From assembly GCF_035917575.1 (NCBI RefSeq), contig NZ_CP109090.1, positions 7,998,001-8,062,000 on the forward strand: a stretch of 64,000 nucleotides of DNA, given 5' to 3'. Positions 6,898 to 15,307 of this stretch are shown piece after piece. Numbering within the stretch: position 1 is the first letter of the stretch; every line of letters starts with the position of its first letter. Under the pieces are notes generated by a model, which was given only the letters and a program-made list of their open reading frames with translations, was not told where the DNA came from and did no database searches. The stretch is from Streptomyces sp. NBC_01788. GTDB lineage: Bacteria > Actinomycetota > Actinomycetes > Streptomycetales > Streptomycetaceae. Position numbers and translations under genes: made by a program.

Positions 6898-8118
6898 GTG
6901 GCTCTGCCGGACGGCGACGAATGGCTCACCGGGATCCTCGGCGAGGGCCATATGTGCGGCTTCGATCAGCTACCCGCGCTGGTGGCCAAGCATGCGGCAC
7001 GGGCGGGGATGGGCGATGCGCGCGTCTTCCTTCCGGACCTGCGCCGACAACTGCTGCGGGAGGTCACGGGCCAAGGCCTCGACGCCGGCGCCGGTGGTGA
7101 GACCTACGAGGTCGACGGCACCCTGCCGGGCCGGGCGTTCGCCGGCAGCCAACTCCTGCCGGGCGGCGACGGGGAGCCGCGCCGGTGGTGGGTGCCGATC
7201 CTGGGCGGCACCGAGCGGCTCGGCGTGCTACGGGTCGATCTCGCCCCCGGAGTCGGGCCCGAGCGAGCAGCCGTGCTGGCCTCGCTGATCGCGCTGCTGC
7301 TGACGAGCAAACGTCCGCACAGTGATTCCTACGCCCGTCTGGTGCGCACCGAGGCGATGAACGTGGCCGCCGAGATGCAGTGGAACCTGATGCCCCCGCT
7401 GTGCTTCGCCAACCACGCCGTGGCAATCGTGGCGGCAATGGAGCCCGCCTACGCGATCGGCGGTGACGCCTTCGACTACGCGGTCGCAGGCGACCAGATA
7501 CACCTGGCGGTCTACGACGCCATGGGGCACGACAGCCGCGCCGGACTGACGGCCAACCTCGCGGTCGCGGCCTGTCGTAACCAGCGCCGCCAGGGCAGCG
7601 ACCTGGTCGCCATCGGTGAGAAGGTCGAGGAAGTCCTGGTCGAGCACTTCGGCCACAGCGCCTATGTCACCGCGGTCCTCGCCCGGCTCGACTCGACCAC
7701 CGGAGTCCTGTCCTGGATCAACCGCGGCCACCCGGCGCCGGTCCTGATCAGAGGCGGGAGGTGGATCACCACGTTGAGGTGTCCACCCTCGCACCCGCTG
7801 GGGACCGAACTGGACGTCCCCGCCGCCCTCTGCCGCGAGCAACTGGAACCCGGAGACCGCGTCGTGCTCTACACCGACGGCGTCACAGAGGCCCGAGACC
7901 GTTGCGGCCATGAGTTCGGTCTGGACGGCCTCACGGACTTCATCGTCCGCCACTACGCGGACGGCCTGCCATTCGCCGAGACGATGCGACGTTTGATGCA
8001 CGCGATAGTGGACCACCACGCCGGGCAGCCGGCCGACGACGCCACCGTGCTCTGCCTGGAATGGCTCGGACCCAGCCGGAACACCCAGCTGTGCCCTCAA
8101 AATATCGATCAGGAATAG
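6898..8118 (+). CDS. PP2C/SpoIIE-type serine phosphatase
   Basis: About 406 residues from GTG at 6898 (AAGGAGGTGG lies 5-14 bases upstream; a GTG three codons earlier overlaps that site and is less likely). Residues 1-140 form a variable sensory region, possibly GAF-like. Residues about 150-400 are a SpoIIE phosphatase domain: AMEPAYAIGGDAFDYAV carries the metal-binding G-GD-FD, VYDAMGHD the D-x-M-GHG-like motif, INRGHPAPVL the N-GHP motif, and VVLYTDGVTEAR plus PADDATVL the C-terminal metal sites. Such enzymes usually dephosphorylate anti-anti-sigma factors in sigma-B-like networks. No partner (STAS, anti-sigma) gene is adjacent. A MITE sits just upstream and may have altered its promoter. 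Confidence 0.88.
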   Translation: MALPDGDEWLTGILGEGHMCGFDQLPALVAKHAARAGMGDARVFLPDLRRQLLREVTGQGLDAGAGGETYEVDGTLPGRAFAGSQLLPGGDGEPRRWWVPILGGTERLGVLRVDLAPGVGPERAAVLASLIALLLTSKRPHSDSYARLVRTEAMNVAAEMQWNLMPPLCFANHAVAIVAAMEPAYAIGGDAFDYAVAGDQIHLAVYDAMGHDSRAGLTANLAVAACRNQRRQGSDLVAIGEKVEEVLVEHFGHSAYVTAVLARLDSTTGVLSWINRGHPAPVLIRGGRWITTLRCPPSHPLGTELDVPAALCREQLEPGDRVVLYTDGVTEARDRCGHEFGLDGLTDFIVRHYADGLPFAETMRRLMHAIVDHHAGQPADDATVLCLEWLGPSRNTQLCPQNIDQE

Positions 8119-8156
8119 AGAAGCGCGACGCACAGAGCCGCCCTAATCTGGCCGTC

Positions 8157-8567
8157 ATGAACATCAGCATTCACGCGACTTCCCTCCCGCACGACGACCC
8201 GGATGCGTCGCTCGCCTTCTACCGAGACGTCCTCGGCTTCGAGGTCCGCAGCGACGTCGGGCAGGGGAAGATGCGCTGGATCACGGTCGGCCCGGCCGGT
8301 CAGCCCGACACGTCGATCCTTCTGGCGCCGCCGGCTGCCGACCCGGGAATCACCGAAGACGAACGCCGCACCATCACCGAGATGATGGCCAAGGGCACCT
8401 ATGGCTGGATCCTGCTGGCCACCCCGGACCTCGACGCCACGTTCGAGAGGGTGCAGGCCGGGGACACCGAGGTCGTGCAGGAGCCGACCGAGCAGCCGTA
8501 CGGTATCCGCGACTGTGCCTTCCGCGACCCTGCGGGCAACCTGGTCCGTATCCAGGAGCTTCGCTGA
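8157..8567 (+). CDS. VOC (glyoxalase/bleomycin-resistance) family protein
   Basis: A 136-residue vicinal-oxygen-chelate protein: two beta-alpha-beta-beta-beta repeats, with DPDASLAFYRDVLGFEVRSD in the first and CAFRDPAGNLVRIQE at the end. The C-terminal Glu of the metal site is present (VRIQEL). Single-copy VOC proteins dimerise and act as metal-dependent isomerases, dioxygenases or drug binders; the substrate cannot be told. The ATG follows the phosphatase gene by 38 bases and could be co-transcribed with it. There is no strong ribosome binding site; the start is fixed by the family N-terminus. Confidence 0.82.
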   Translation: MNISIHATSLPHDDPDASLAFYRDVLGFEVRSDVGQGKMRWITVGPAGQPDTSILLAPPAADPGITEDERRTITEMMAKGTYGWILLATPDLDATFERVQAGDTEVVQEPTEQPYGIRDCAFRDPAGNLVRIQELR

Positions 8568-8722
8568 GTCGTGCGGGTGCCGATGAGGCCGTACGGTCCG
8601 GCAGCGCCGCCGCCCGCAAGGAACGCGGCGGCGCACCAGCGCCCAGGTACCGGTCCTTCCGGCCGCCCACACCAGGGCACTCGTGGACGTCGATGAAAGA
8701 CGAAAAAAGGGGGAGTGCGCCC

Positions 8723-9241
8723 ATGTGCCAGCCCGAGTGGCGGCGAGCACGCGTCCAGGCGCAGCGCCTGGCCGATCTCGCGCGGCTGCGCCGCGTCCGG
8801 GACCGGATCGACCGGGAGTACGCGCAGCCGCTGAACGTGGAGGCGCTCGCCCGGGACGTGAACATGTCCGCCGGGCACCTGAGCCGGTCGTTCCGGGCCG
8901 CCTACGGTGAGTCGCCGTACGCGTACCTGATGACGCGCCGCATCGAGCGCGCGACGGCGCTGCTGCGGCGGGGCGACCTCAGCGTCACCGATGTCTGCTT
9001 CGCGGTCGGCTGCGCGTCGCTGGGCACGTTCACCACCCGCTTCACCGAGCTCGTCGGCATGCCGCCCGGGGCCTTCCGTCGCCAGGCGGCGGAGGAGGCC
9101 GGTCATGCCGATGCTGTGGGCGCGTCCGACGACGGGGGCCCTGCGATCACGGTGGAGGGGATGCCGGCGTGCGTGGCGAAGCAAGTGACAAGACCGGTCA
9201 GGAATCGAGAAGCGCCGGCTCCCGACCAGCCCCTAGCGTGA
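8723..9241 (+). CDS. AraC-family transcriptional regulator (stand-alone DNA-binding domain)
   Basis: A 172-residue protein in which residues about 20-120 form the two helix-turn-helices of AraC proteins (LNVEALARDVNMSAGHLSRS; then VTDVCFAVGCASLGTFTTRF followed by TELVGMPPGAFR). There is no N-terminal cupin or GATase domain, so it belongs to the short AraC group. The ATG at 8723 is preferred over one ten codons upstream because AAAGGGGGAG lies at the right distance. Its stop overlaps the start of the next VOC gene (TGATG), indicating translational coupling; this pairing of a short AraC regulator with a VOC protein recurs in Streptomyces. Confidence 0.88.
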   Translation: MCQPEWRRARVQAQRLADLARLRRVRDRIDREYAQPLNVEALARDVNMSAGHLSRSFRAAYGESPYAYLMTRRIERATALLRRGDLSVTDVCFAVGCASLGTFTTRFTELVGMPPGAFRRQAAEEAGHADAVGASDDGGPAITVEGMPACVAKQVTRPVRNREAPAPDQPLA

Positions 9242-9924
9242 TGGTCATGGCAACCACGACTTCCACCGCATCCACCACGTCCATCGCGTCCGTCATCCTC
9301 GAGGTGGCCGACCCCGAGGCTGCCCACCGCTTCTACACCGCCTTCGGGGTGGACACGTACGTAAGCCTGCGGGCGTCCGAGGCACACTCCACCGGATTCC
9401 GCGGCTTCACCTTGGCGCTCACGGTGTCCCGGCCGGCCACCGTCGACAGCTTCCTGGACGCCGCCGTCGACGCGGGCGCCACGGTGCTGAAGCCCGCCGC
9501 GAAGTCGCTGTGGGGCTATGGCGGCGTCGTCCAGGCCCCGGACGGAACGATCTGGAAGGTCGCGACCTCGGCGAAGAAGGACACCGGCCCGGCCACTCGC
9601 GAGATCGACGAGGTCGTCCTCCTGCTCGGCGTCGAGGACGTGAAGGCCAGCAAGCAGTTCTACGTCGGCCGCGGTCTGGCCGTGGCCAGAAGCTTCGGCG
9701 GCAAGTACGCCGAGTTCGCCTCCGGCGACTCCAGCCCCGTCAAGCTGGCGCTGTACAAGCGCCGCGGCCTGGCCAAGGACCTCGGCGTCTCCGACGACGG
9801 CACCGGCTCCCACCGCATCGTCCTCGGCACCGCCGCCGACCCTTTCACCGATCCGGACGGATTCACCTGGGAGGCCGCCGCGTCACCGGCCCCCGAGGCG
9901 CCCACGGCGCCTGCATCGTTCTGA
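9241..9924 (+). CDS. two-domain VOC family protein
   Basis: A 227-residue protein with two VOC modules: residues about 15-110 (SVILEVADPEAAHRFYTAFG ... YGGVVQAPDGTIWKVA) and about 125-215 (EVVLLLGVEDVKASKQFYVG ... DPFTDPDGFTWEA). It begins with a Thr/Ser-rich tail. Start overlaps the AraC stop by one base; an in-frame ATG two codons later is an alternative. Both domains keep an acidic residue late in the fold, but metal ligands are not obvious, so it may bind rather than turn over a ligand. The coupled AraC protein is the probable regulator. Confidence 0.82.
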   Translation: MVMATTTSTASTTSIASVILEVADPEAAHRFYTAFGVDTYVSLRASEAHSTGFRGFTLALTVSRPATVDSFLDAAVDAGATVLKPAAKSLWGYGGVVQAPDGTIWKVATSAKKDTGPATREIDEVVLLLGVEDVKASKQFYVGRGLAVARSFGGKYAEFASGDSSPVKLALYKRRGLAKDLGVSDDGTGSHRIVLGTAADPFTDPDGFTWEAAASPAPEAPTAPASF

Positions 9925-9963
9925 CGCCGGACCGGGGAACCTCAGGATCTCCGACGCCTCGGG

Positions 9964-10590
9964 CTAGGCCTGGTGGGCGGCGGAGATCTGGCCGACCAGG
10001 ACGGCGAAGGGCATGTCGAGTGCGGCGTAGCAGGGGCCGGCCTCGGGGGAGGCGTTGTCGGCCAGGGACTCGACCATGAGGGTGGCGTAGTCGCTCACGA
10101 TGACGCCCGCCTGCTGCATGCGCAGCAGTCCGGCCTCCCGCTTGGTCCGGCTGAAGGTGCCGGAGGCGTCCACGGCGACGTAGGCGTCGTACCCGGCTGC
10201 CGTCGCGGAGATCGCGGGCAGTGCCGCGCACACCTCGAGTGACACCCCGGCGAAGATCAGCTTTCGTCGGCCGGTGGCCTCGATGGCCTCGTGAACCCGG
10301 TCGTCGTGCCAGGCGTTGACCGTGCTGCGGTCGATGATCTTCTGTCCGGCAGGCAGCGCCTGGACCAGTTCGGGGGTGGTCGGTCCCCACATGCTGTCGG
10401 CCGCGGTGGTGGTGACGACCAGCGGGATGCCCAGCACGGTCGCCGCCCGTGCCAGCGCCACCACGTTGTGCTTCAGTTCCTCGACGGGGATGTCCCGGAC
10501 GCCGGACAGAAGGCCCACTTGGTGGTCGACCAGCACCACGGCGGTGTTCTCCCGGGTGACCGGCTCCAGGAACTTGCTGCGCTCGCTCAT
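9964..10590 (-). CDS. isochorismatase-family cysteine hydrolase (YcaC-like)
   Basis: A 208-residue hydrolase. VVLVDHQVGLL (about residues 18-28) gives the catalytic Asp, and GVSLEVCAALPA (about 114-125) the nucleophilic Cys of the D-K-C triad; the intervening Lys is probably in QKIIDR. Proteins of this type (YcaC, nicotinamidase-like) hydrolyse amides or isochorismate-like ethers; the true substrate is unknown. The ATG has a GAGGAGCGGAAG site. It is divergent from a TTG-started MarR regulator across a 212-base gap with a clear inverted repeat, so it is probably induced when the MarR protein releases DNA. Confidence 0.88.
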   Translation of the reverse strand: MSERSKFLEPVTRENTAVVLVDHQVGLLSGVRDIPVEELKHNVVALARAATVLGIPLVVTTTAADSMWGPTTPELVQALPAGQKIIDRSTVNAWHDDRVHEAIEATGRRKLIFAGVSLEVCAALPAISATAAGYDAYVAVDASGTFSRTKREAGLLRMQQAGVIVSDYATLMVESLADNASPEAGPCYAALDMPFAVLVGQISAAHQA

Positions 10591-10640
10591 CTTCCGCTCC
10601 TCGAGGGTTGAGCCACAGCCTTTTTGGTCACTAAACTAGA

Positions 10641-10659
10641 TAGTCAAAGTTGGTGACTA
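10641..10659. promoter_or_regulatory. inverted repeat, probable MarR operator
   Basis: TAGTCA (10641-10646) and TGACTA (10654-10659) are perfect arms around 7 bases, centred about 60 bases upstream of the isochorismatase start codon. A related GTCACTA lies just before it (10627-10633). This length and spacing suit a MarR dimer. Confidence 0.6.
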
Positions 10660-10802
10660 CTTGACGCTATACCTCGGCCCTCCGAGGCGCAAGCACTGGT
10701 CGGGTAGGGCCCCGGGGCTGGGTCGCGGGCCCACTAGGCGGGTGAGTAGAACCGCTGGTCACACAGCACGAGCGGCGGACAGCCGCCAGGACGGGAGCGG
10801 CG

Positions 10803-11285
10803 TTGAACGGGCACCAGGCCACGGAACCGGACCTCGGCGTGCTCGCCGCCCGGATCCTCTTCTCCGTTCAACGTGAGCTGTTCACCGAGCTCGCCGAGCA
10901 GGGCTTCGACGACATCCGGCCCCGCGCCGGCGCCGTCCTCGCCTACCTGCGAGCCGACGGCATCCGCGCCAGCGAACTCGCCCGCGCCTCCGGACAGCAC
11001 AAGCAGGTCATCGGCTCCCTCATCGACGACCTCGAACGCCTGGGCTACGTCGAACGCAGGCCCGACCCTGCGGACCGCCGCGCCAAACTGATCTGCCCCA
11101 CCGAACGCGGCCTGCTCCAGATGGAGGCCGCCGCCGCCATCATGCGCACGATCGAGGAACGTCACGCCAAGGCACTGGGCAAGCAGGAGTACGCCGCCTT
11201 GAAGACGGCTCTGCAACGTGTGGCCGATCTCCAACGCAAGGCCCAGCGCGACAGCCAGGACCCGGGACGAATCCAGGACAACTGA
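10803..11285 (+). CDS. MarR-family transcriptional regulator
   Basis: A 160-residue winged-helix regulator read from TTG, with GGGAGCGG upstream. The MarR core is clear: LRADGIRASELARASGQHKQ as the recognition region, then VIGSLIDDLERLGYVERRPD and the wing DPADRRAKLICPTERG. The family represses genes for detoxification or efflux and is released by phenolic ligands or oxidants; only one Cys-like candidate (CPTERG) is present, so ligand binding is more likely than thiol sensing. It is divergent from the isochorismatase-like gene, its likely target. Confidence 0.9.
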   Translation: MNGHQATEPDLGVLAARILFSVQRELFTELAEQGFDDIRPRAGAVLAYLRADGIRASELARASGQHKQVIGSLIDDLERLGYVERRPDPADRRAKLICPTERGLLQMEAAAAIMRTIEERHAKALGKQEYAALKTALQRVADLQRKAQRDSQDPGRIQDN

Positions 11286-11391
11286 GCGACCAGCGAGGCT
11301 GGTTGAGCCTCGGCGCCCCGGGAGCGGCCGTCGCCGGCGCGAGGCTCCGGAGGCCGGGACCCAGCAGCGAGCGAAAGCATCCGCACCGGAC

Positions 11392-12074
11392 TCACTCTCG
11401 GCACCGTGAGGTGCTGGACCGGCATCCGCTGTCGAACCCCCGCGGGGGGCGTCCGAGGAGGTCGGTGATGTCGCTCGTGGAGCGGTCGTAGCGGTTTTCG
11501 CGGTGCAGCCGGGCCATGGTGGCGAGGTGATCGAAGACGTGGGGCGGCAGGTCCTGCTTCTTCAGGTCGTCCTCCAGCCACTCCTCGTACGGCACGTCGA
11601 CGTAGGTCACGGTACGGCCCAGGGAAGTGGAGACTTCGGCGGCGATGGCTGCCATGCCGCGGGAGTGTGAACCGGTCAGTTCGTAGACCCGGCGGGAGGG
11701 CGGGGCCGGGTCGAGCAGGAGGTGTGCGATCACCTCGGCCACGTCGGCCGCGGCGACCGGAGAGGTCCGGGCGGAGCCGAACGGGAGGCGGATCGTGCCG
11801 TCCCGCAGGATGGAGGCGGCGGCGACCCGGGCGAAGAGCGGATTCTCCATGAACACCGTGGGCCGCACGTGCACGACCGGCGCCCCCGACCAGTCGAGGA
11901 CGTGCTCGGTAGCCAGTGCAGTCGCTGCTGCCAGGATTCGGCGGCGCTAATGAGGCTCATCTGCGACACCGTCATCTGCGACATGCTCACCAGCAGATCG
12001 AGGCCGTCACTCTCCCGGACGGCGGCCGCGACCGTGGTGGCGGCCTCCAGGTAGACGGGGGACTGGCCTCGCAA
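11392..12074 (-). pseudogene. frameshifted, N-terminally truncated NmrA-like NAD(P)-binding protein
   Basis: Two frames on the minus strand join to one protein. Upstream frame: AATTVAAAVRESDGLDLLVS ... AAESWQQRLHW; then, near 11910-11920, the reading must shift to LATEHVLDWSGAPVVHVRPT followed by VFMENPLFARVAAASI and the C-terminal half to 11392. Together they match the middle and end of NmrA/SDR-atypical proteins, which sense or reduce with NAD(P)H. The N-terminal GxxGxxG dinucleotide motif is missing, so at least two lesions exist. No intact start is present. Confidence 0.7.
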
Positions 12075-12170
12075 TCCGCCGGTCGCCCGCGCGTCTGCCT
12101 GCCGGCCTCCGGATCACCTGTGCCTGCGGGCCCTCCCGCCGTACCGGTGCTTGCGCGGCTCGGTAAGCGG

Positions 12171-12581
12171 TCATGCTCGGCGTTCCTCGGGAAACTCGTC
12201 GCCGTACATCGGCAGGCCGCTCAGGGACTGCTCGCGGGTGGCTTCCGCCTCGATCACGTCCCAGTGCTCGGCCAGGACACCGTTCTCGAGGCGGAGGAAG
12301 TCGACGGCGATCCACGGAGCGGGCTGGCCGTGCCCGGAGAACCGGCCACGCACCATGACCATGTCCCCCTCGGCCATGATCAGTTCGCATTCGTGCCGCA
12401 GCTCCGCCGGGAAGCTCCGCACGAGGTCGAAGAGTCCCTCACGGCCGGGTGCGATGTGGGCGCTGTGCTGGATGTACCCGGGGGACCAGAACCGCTCGGC
12501 GGCGACGTAGTCCCGCTTGTTGAACAGCGCGTCGAACGCTTCGCGGACGATGGCCTTGTTGCTGTCCTCGACGGTGCTCAT
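12171..12581 (-). CDS. SnoaL-like / NTF2-fold protein
   Basis: A 136-residue protein of the SnoaL-like ester-cyclase group: NKAIVREAFDALFNKRDYVA at the start, YIQHSAHIAPGREGL, and FLRLENGVLAEHWDVIE near the end are the family's conserved blocks, including the His/Asp positions lining the cone-shaped pocket. Some members close polyketide rings; many are of unknown role. The ATG has GAGGGTGAG before it. It lies next to the broken NmrA gene; such pairs often form small stress-response units. Function here is unassigned. Confidence 0.82.
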   Translation of the reverse strand: MSTVEDSNKAIVREAFDALFNKRDYVAAERFWSPGYIQHSAHIAPGREGLFDLVRSFPAELRHECELIMAEGDMVMVRGRFSGHGQPAPWIAVDFLRLENGVLAEHWDVIEAEATREQSLSGLPMYGDEFPEERRA

Positions 12582-12649
12582 GAGGTGCTCACCCTCTGTC
12601 TGGTTCTTGTGGAGGCGGGGTGTCTCGTTGATGCTTCCCGCGGCCCGGG

Positions 12650-12811
12650 CCAGTGGCGTCCGCCGATGCGGTACTGCGCGCAGAGCCCGAGGGTCACGGT
12701 GGCAATGGCGACGGCGCCGTAGCCGAGGACGATCCCGAGCAGACCGGCCGGAGCGACCAGGAGGCCCGCGATGACGGCCGGGATGGCAGAACCGCCCCCT
12801 CGACGTCGGGG
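12650..12811 (-). pseudogene. hydrophobic coding remnant
   Basis: The minus strand reads AIPAVIAGLLVAPAGLLGIV and on through YGAVAIATVTLGLCAQY, clearly a membrane segment pair, but without a start or a complete protein. No family is assigned. It abuts another remnant on the plus strand, so this 370-base stretch between the SnoaL and ArsR genes is recombination debris. Confidence 0.35.
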
Positions 12812-12828
12812 CGGCGACACCGCTCCGA

Positions 12829-12960
12829 GGATCTGCAGTTCATGCTGCTGGTGATCGTCAACGTCTGTGTCGGCGGTCTGGTCGGTCTGGAGCGCTCCAC
12901 CATCACCTCCGACGGCGCGAACCCCACACGCCCCCGCGCACCGACCTTCGTGTGCAGGGT
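12829..12960 (+). pseudogene. remnant of an MFS transporter N-terminal region
   Basis: The plus strand reads LQFMLLVIVNVCVGGLVGLE followed by RSTI, matching the first helix of a group of MFS permeases, then loses homology. Such permeases can accompany ArsR-rhodanese genes, so it may be the original neighbour of the operon at 13103. Only about 25 residues remain. Confidence 0.4.
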
Positions 12961-13064
12961 TTAAAGGGGTCGCTCCGCAAAGTCCGCAGCGCTCGGCTCT
13001 GTAACAAGGGCCGCGACGGCGTGGTCGAGTCCAGTCACGCTCGGTTGTCCTCGGGTACCCGGTA

Positions 13065-13086
13065 GAATATTCCATAGAACCATGGA
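13065..13086. promoter_or_regulatory. inverted repeats upstream of the ArsR-rhodanese gene
   Basis: GAATATTC (13065-13072) is a perfect palindrome in otherwise GC-rich DNA, followed by TCCAT-AGAACC-ATGGA (13071-13086). Both lie just upstream of the chosen start and probably form the autoregulatory ArsR operator. Confidence 0.5.
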
Positions 13087-13102
13087 GAAAAGGGAAGGGA
13101 TC

Positions 13103-13771
13103 ATGGCGTCCAAGGAGTCGAAGGCGCAGCTGTACGAGGCGTTCGCAGCCAGCGGGAAGGCTCTGGCCAGCGGCAAGCGACTGGAACTGCTCGACCTGCT
13201 CGCCCAGGGCGAGCGCACGGTCGACGCGCTTTCCAAGGCAGCGGGCCTGAACCTGACCACCGCCTCCGCCCACCTGCAGACCCTCAAGCAGGCCGGGTTC
13301 GTCGCCACCCGTCGCGAGGGCGTACGCATCCACTACCGGCTCGCCGGAGACGACGTCGCCCAACTGCTCGCGCTGCTGCGCAAGGTCGCCGAAACCCACC
13401 AGGCCGCCGTCCCCGCCGCCCGCGACGCCTACCTCGGCGACGGCGCCGAACCGGAGGTCACCCGCCAGGAGCTGGCCGCCCGTGCGGACGCCGGACAGCT
13501 GGTCCTGCTGGACGTGCGCCCCCTGGAGGAGTACGAGGCCGGCCACATCCCCGGCGCCGTCTGCATCCCCGTCGAGGAACTCGCCGGTCGCATCGGCGAA
13601 CTCCCCGAAGACGCCGACGTCGTGGTCTACTGCCGCGGCGAATACTGTGCCCTGGCCTATGATGCCGTCCGGCTACTGAGCGACTACGGCCGTCGCGCCA
13701 TCCGTCTCAACGACGGCATGCTCGAATGGCGCCTGGCCGAGATGCCCGTCGACGCCGGAGTCCTGGCGTGA
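13103..13771 (+). CDS. ArsR-type regulator fused to a rhodanese domain
   Basis: A 222-residue fusion. Residues about 10-95 are an ArsR winged helix (LASGKRLELLDLLAQGERTV, then LTTASAHLQTLKQAGFVATR); residues about 115-218 are a rhodanese domain with DVRPLEEYEAGHIPGA and the active-site loop VVYCRGEYC, the first Cys being the persulfide-carrying residue. The ATG at 13103 is favoured by AGGGAAGGG; an ATG seven codons earlier is possible. The stop overlaps the cysteine desulfurase start by 4 bases. The fusion suggests the regulator senses persulfide or reactive sulfur directly, and controls its own sulfur-transfer operon. Confidence 0.9.
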   Translation: MASKESKAQLYEAFAASGKALASGKRLELLDLLAQGERTVDALSKAAGLNLTTASAHLQTLKQAGFVATRREGVRIHYRLAGDDVAQLLALLRKVAETHQAAVPAARDAYLGDGAEPEVTRQELAARADAGQLVLLDVRPLEEYEAGHIPGAVCIPVEELAGRIGELPEDADVVVYCRGEYCALAYDAVRLLSDYGRRAIRLNDGMLEWRLAEMPVDAGVLA

Positions 13772-14955
13772 CCCACCAGAGCCCGCCGCCGCATCCAGGC
13801 CTTACCAGCGGCCCCGTCTACCTCGACTACAACGCCACCACCCCCGTGGACCCCCGCGTCGCCGACGCCATGGTCCCCTACCTGACCACCCACTTCGGCA
13901 ACCCCTCCAGCACCCACCCCTACGCCGTCGAGCCCCGCCGCGCCCTCGCGGCGGCGCGTGCCCAGGTCGCCGGCCTCATCGGCGCTCGGCCCGGTGAGAT
14001 CGTCTTCACCGCCTCCGGTTCCGAGGCCGACCTGCTCGCCCTGCGCGGCGCCACCCTCGCATCCCGCCACCCCCGCCCCCACGTGATCACCCAGGCCACC
14101 GAGCACCCCGCCGTCCTGGCCACCTGCCAGGCCCTCGCGCGCTTGCATGGCGCGCGCGTCACCGTGCTGCCCGTCGACCACGGGGGCCTGCTCGACCCCG
14201 CCGCGCTCGCCGACGCCCTCGATGAGGACACCGTGCTGGTCTCCGTCATGGCCGCCAACAACGAGACCGGCGCCCTCCAACCCGTCCGTGAACTGGCCGA
14301 GATCACCCACCGGGCCGGCGCTCTCTTCCACTGCGACGCCGCCCAGGCCGCCGGGAAGATCCCCCTCGACGTGCGCGATCTCGACGCCGACCTGCTCACT
14401 CTCGTCGGCCACAAGATGTACGCGCCCAAGGGGGCCGCCGCGCTCTACATCCGCGACGGCATCGAACTGGAGCCCGTCGTCTACGGCGGCAGCCAGGAAG
14501 CGGGCCTGCGCGCCGGCACCGAGAACACCGCCCTCGCCGTCGCCCTCGGCACCGCCGCTCAACTCGCCGCCGAAGACCTCTCAGGCGGTGCCCCGGCCCG
14601 CATCCAGTCCCTGCGCGACGAGCTTCACGCCCGCCTCACCGCCGCTCTGCCCGGTCGGCTCCGCCTCAACGGCCCGGCCGCCCGGCGGCTACCGAACACG
14701 CTGAACATCAGCATCGACGGCACCCGCGGACACGATGTCCTCGCCGCGACTCCCACGATCGCCGCCTCCACCGGCTCTGCCTGCCACAGCGGCACCCACA
14801 CCCCCTCACCCGTCCTGACCGCCATGGGCTACGGCCCCGAACGGGCGCTGGCCGCACTCCGGCTCACCCTCGGCCGCTGGAGCACCGCCGACGACATCAC
14901 CGCTGCGGCCGACGCCCTCACCCGCGCCGTATCCACCACCGCGAGCAGCCGATGA
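13768..14955 (+). CDS. cysteine desulfurase (IscS/NifS family)
   Basis: A 395-residue PLP enzyme that takes sulfur from cysteine onto its own Cys. VYLDYNATTPVDPRV opens the fold; TEHPAVLAT, ANNETGALQP and HCDAAQAAGK line the PLP site; VGHKMYAPKG holds the PLP Lys (about residue 216), and STGSACHSG the catalytic Cys (about 339) in a short group-I/II-like loop. It starts at GTG overlapping the rhodanese stop (GTGA) and ends overlapping the TusA-like gene (ATGA). No iron-sulfur scaffold gene is near, so it seems to feed the rhodanese and TusA-like partners rather than housekeeping Fe-S assembly. Confidence 0.92.
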   Translation: MTHQSPPPHPGLTSGPVYLDYNATTPVDPRVADAMVPYLTTHFGNPSSTHPYAVEPRRALAAARAQVAGLIGARPGEIVFTASGSEADLLALRGATLASRHPRPHVITQATEHPAVLATCQALARLHGARVTVLPVDHGGLLDPAALADALDEDTVLVSVMAANNETGALQPVRELAEITHRAGALFHCDAAQAAGKIPLDVRDLDADLLTLVGHKMYAPKGAAALYIRDGIELEPVVYGGSQEAGLRAGTENTALAVALGTAAQLAAEDLSGGAPARIQSLRDELHARLTAALPGRLRLNGPAARRLPNTLNISIDGTRGHDVLAATPTIAASTGSACHSGTHTPSPVLTAMGYGPERALAALRLTLGRWSTADDITAAADALTRAVSTTASSR

Positions 14956-15290
14956 CCACCACCGAGCCCTCGGCCGAACCACTCCCGGCCGAACTCCGCA
15001 GTGAAGCGGACCTCACCGTCGACGGCGCCGGGCTGCTGTGTGTCACGCTGCTGCTGAAGCTGCGTGCCGCCTTCGGCGACGCCGCCCCCGGGACCCTCGT
15101 CCACGTCGTCGCCACGGACCCCGCGGCCCCCCTCGACCTGCCTGCCTGGTGCCACATGACCGGCCACACCTACCTCGGCCCCCTCCCCAGCGGCACCGAG
15201 CAGGCCGAGCACACGGTGTACGCGCTCCGCATCAGCGCCGACGCACACGCCACCAGATCCGACGCTCCCTGGCACACCGCCCTGCCCTGA
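14952..15290 (+). CDS. TusA-like sulfur-carrier protein
   Basis: A 112-residue protein whose middle, LTVDGAGLLCVTLLLKLRAA then VVATDPAAPLDLPAWCHMTG and HTYLGPL, matches the small alpha/beta TusA/SirA sulfurtransferase fold. The canonical C-P-x-P motif is replaced by LLCV, but the cysteine is kept at the right place, and a second Cys (AWCHMTGH) lies where some homologues have one. Overlap of 4 bases with the desulfurase shows strict co-expression: desulfurase to rhodanese/TusA relay is the likely route. The ultimate sulfur acceptor is unknown. Confidence 0.78.
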   Translation: MTTTEPSAEPLPAELRSEADLTVDGAGLLCVTLLLKLRAAFGDAAPGTLVHVVATDPAAPLDLPAWCHMTGHTYLGPLPSGTEQAEHTVYALRISADAHATRSDAPWHTALP

Positions 15291-15307
15291 CCACGCCCCG
15301 AGTGCGG

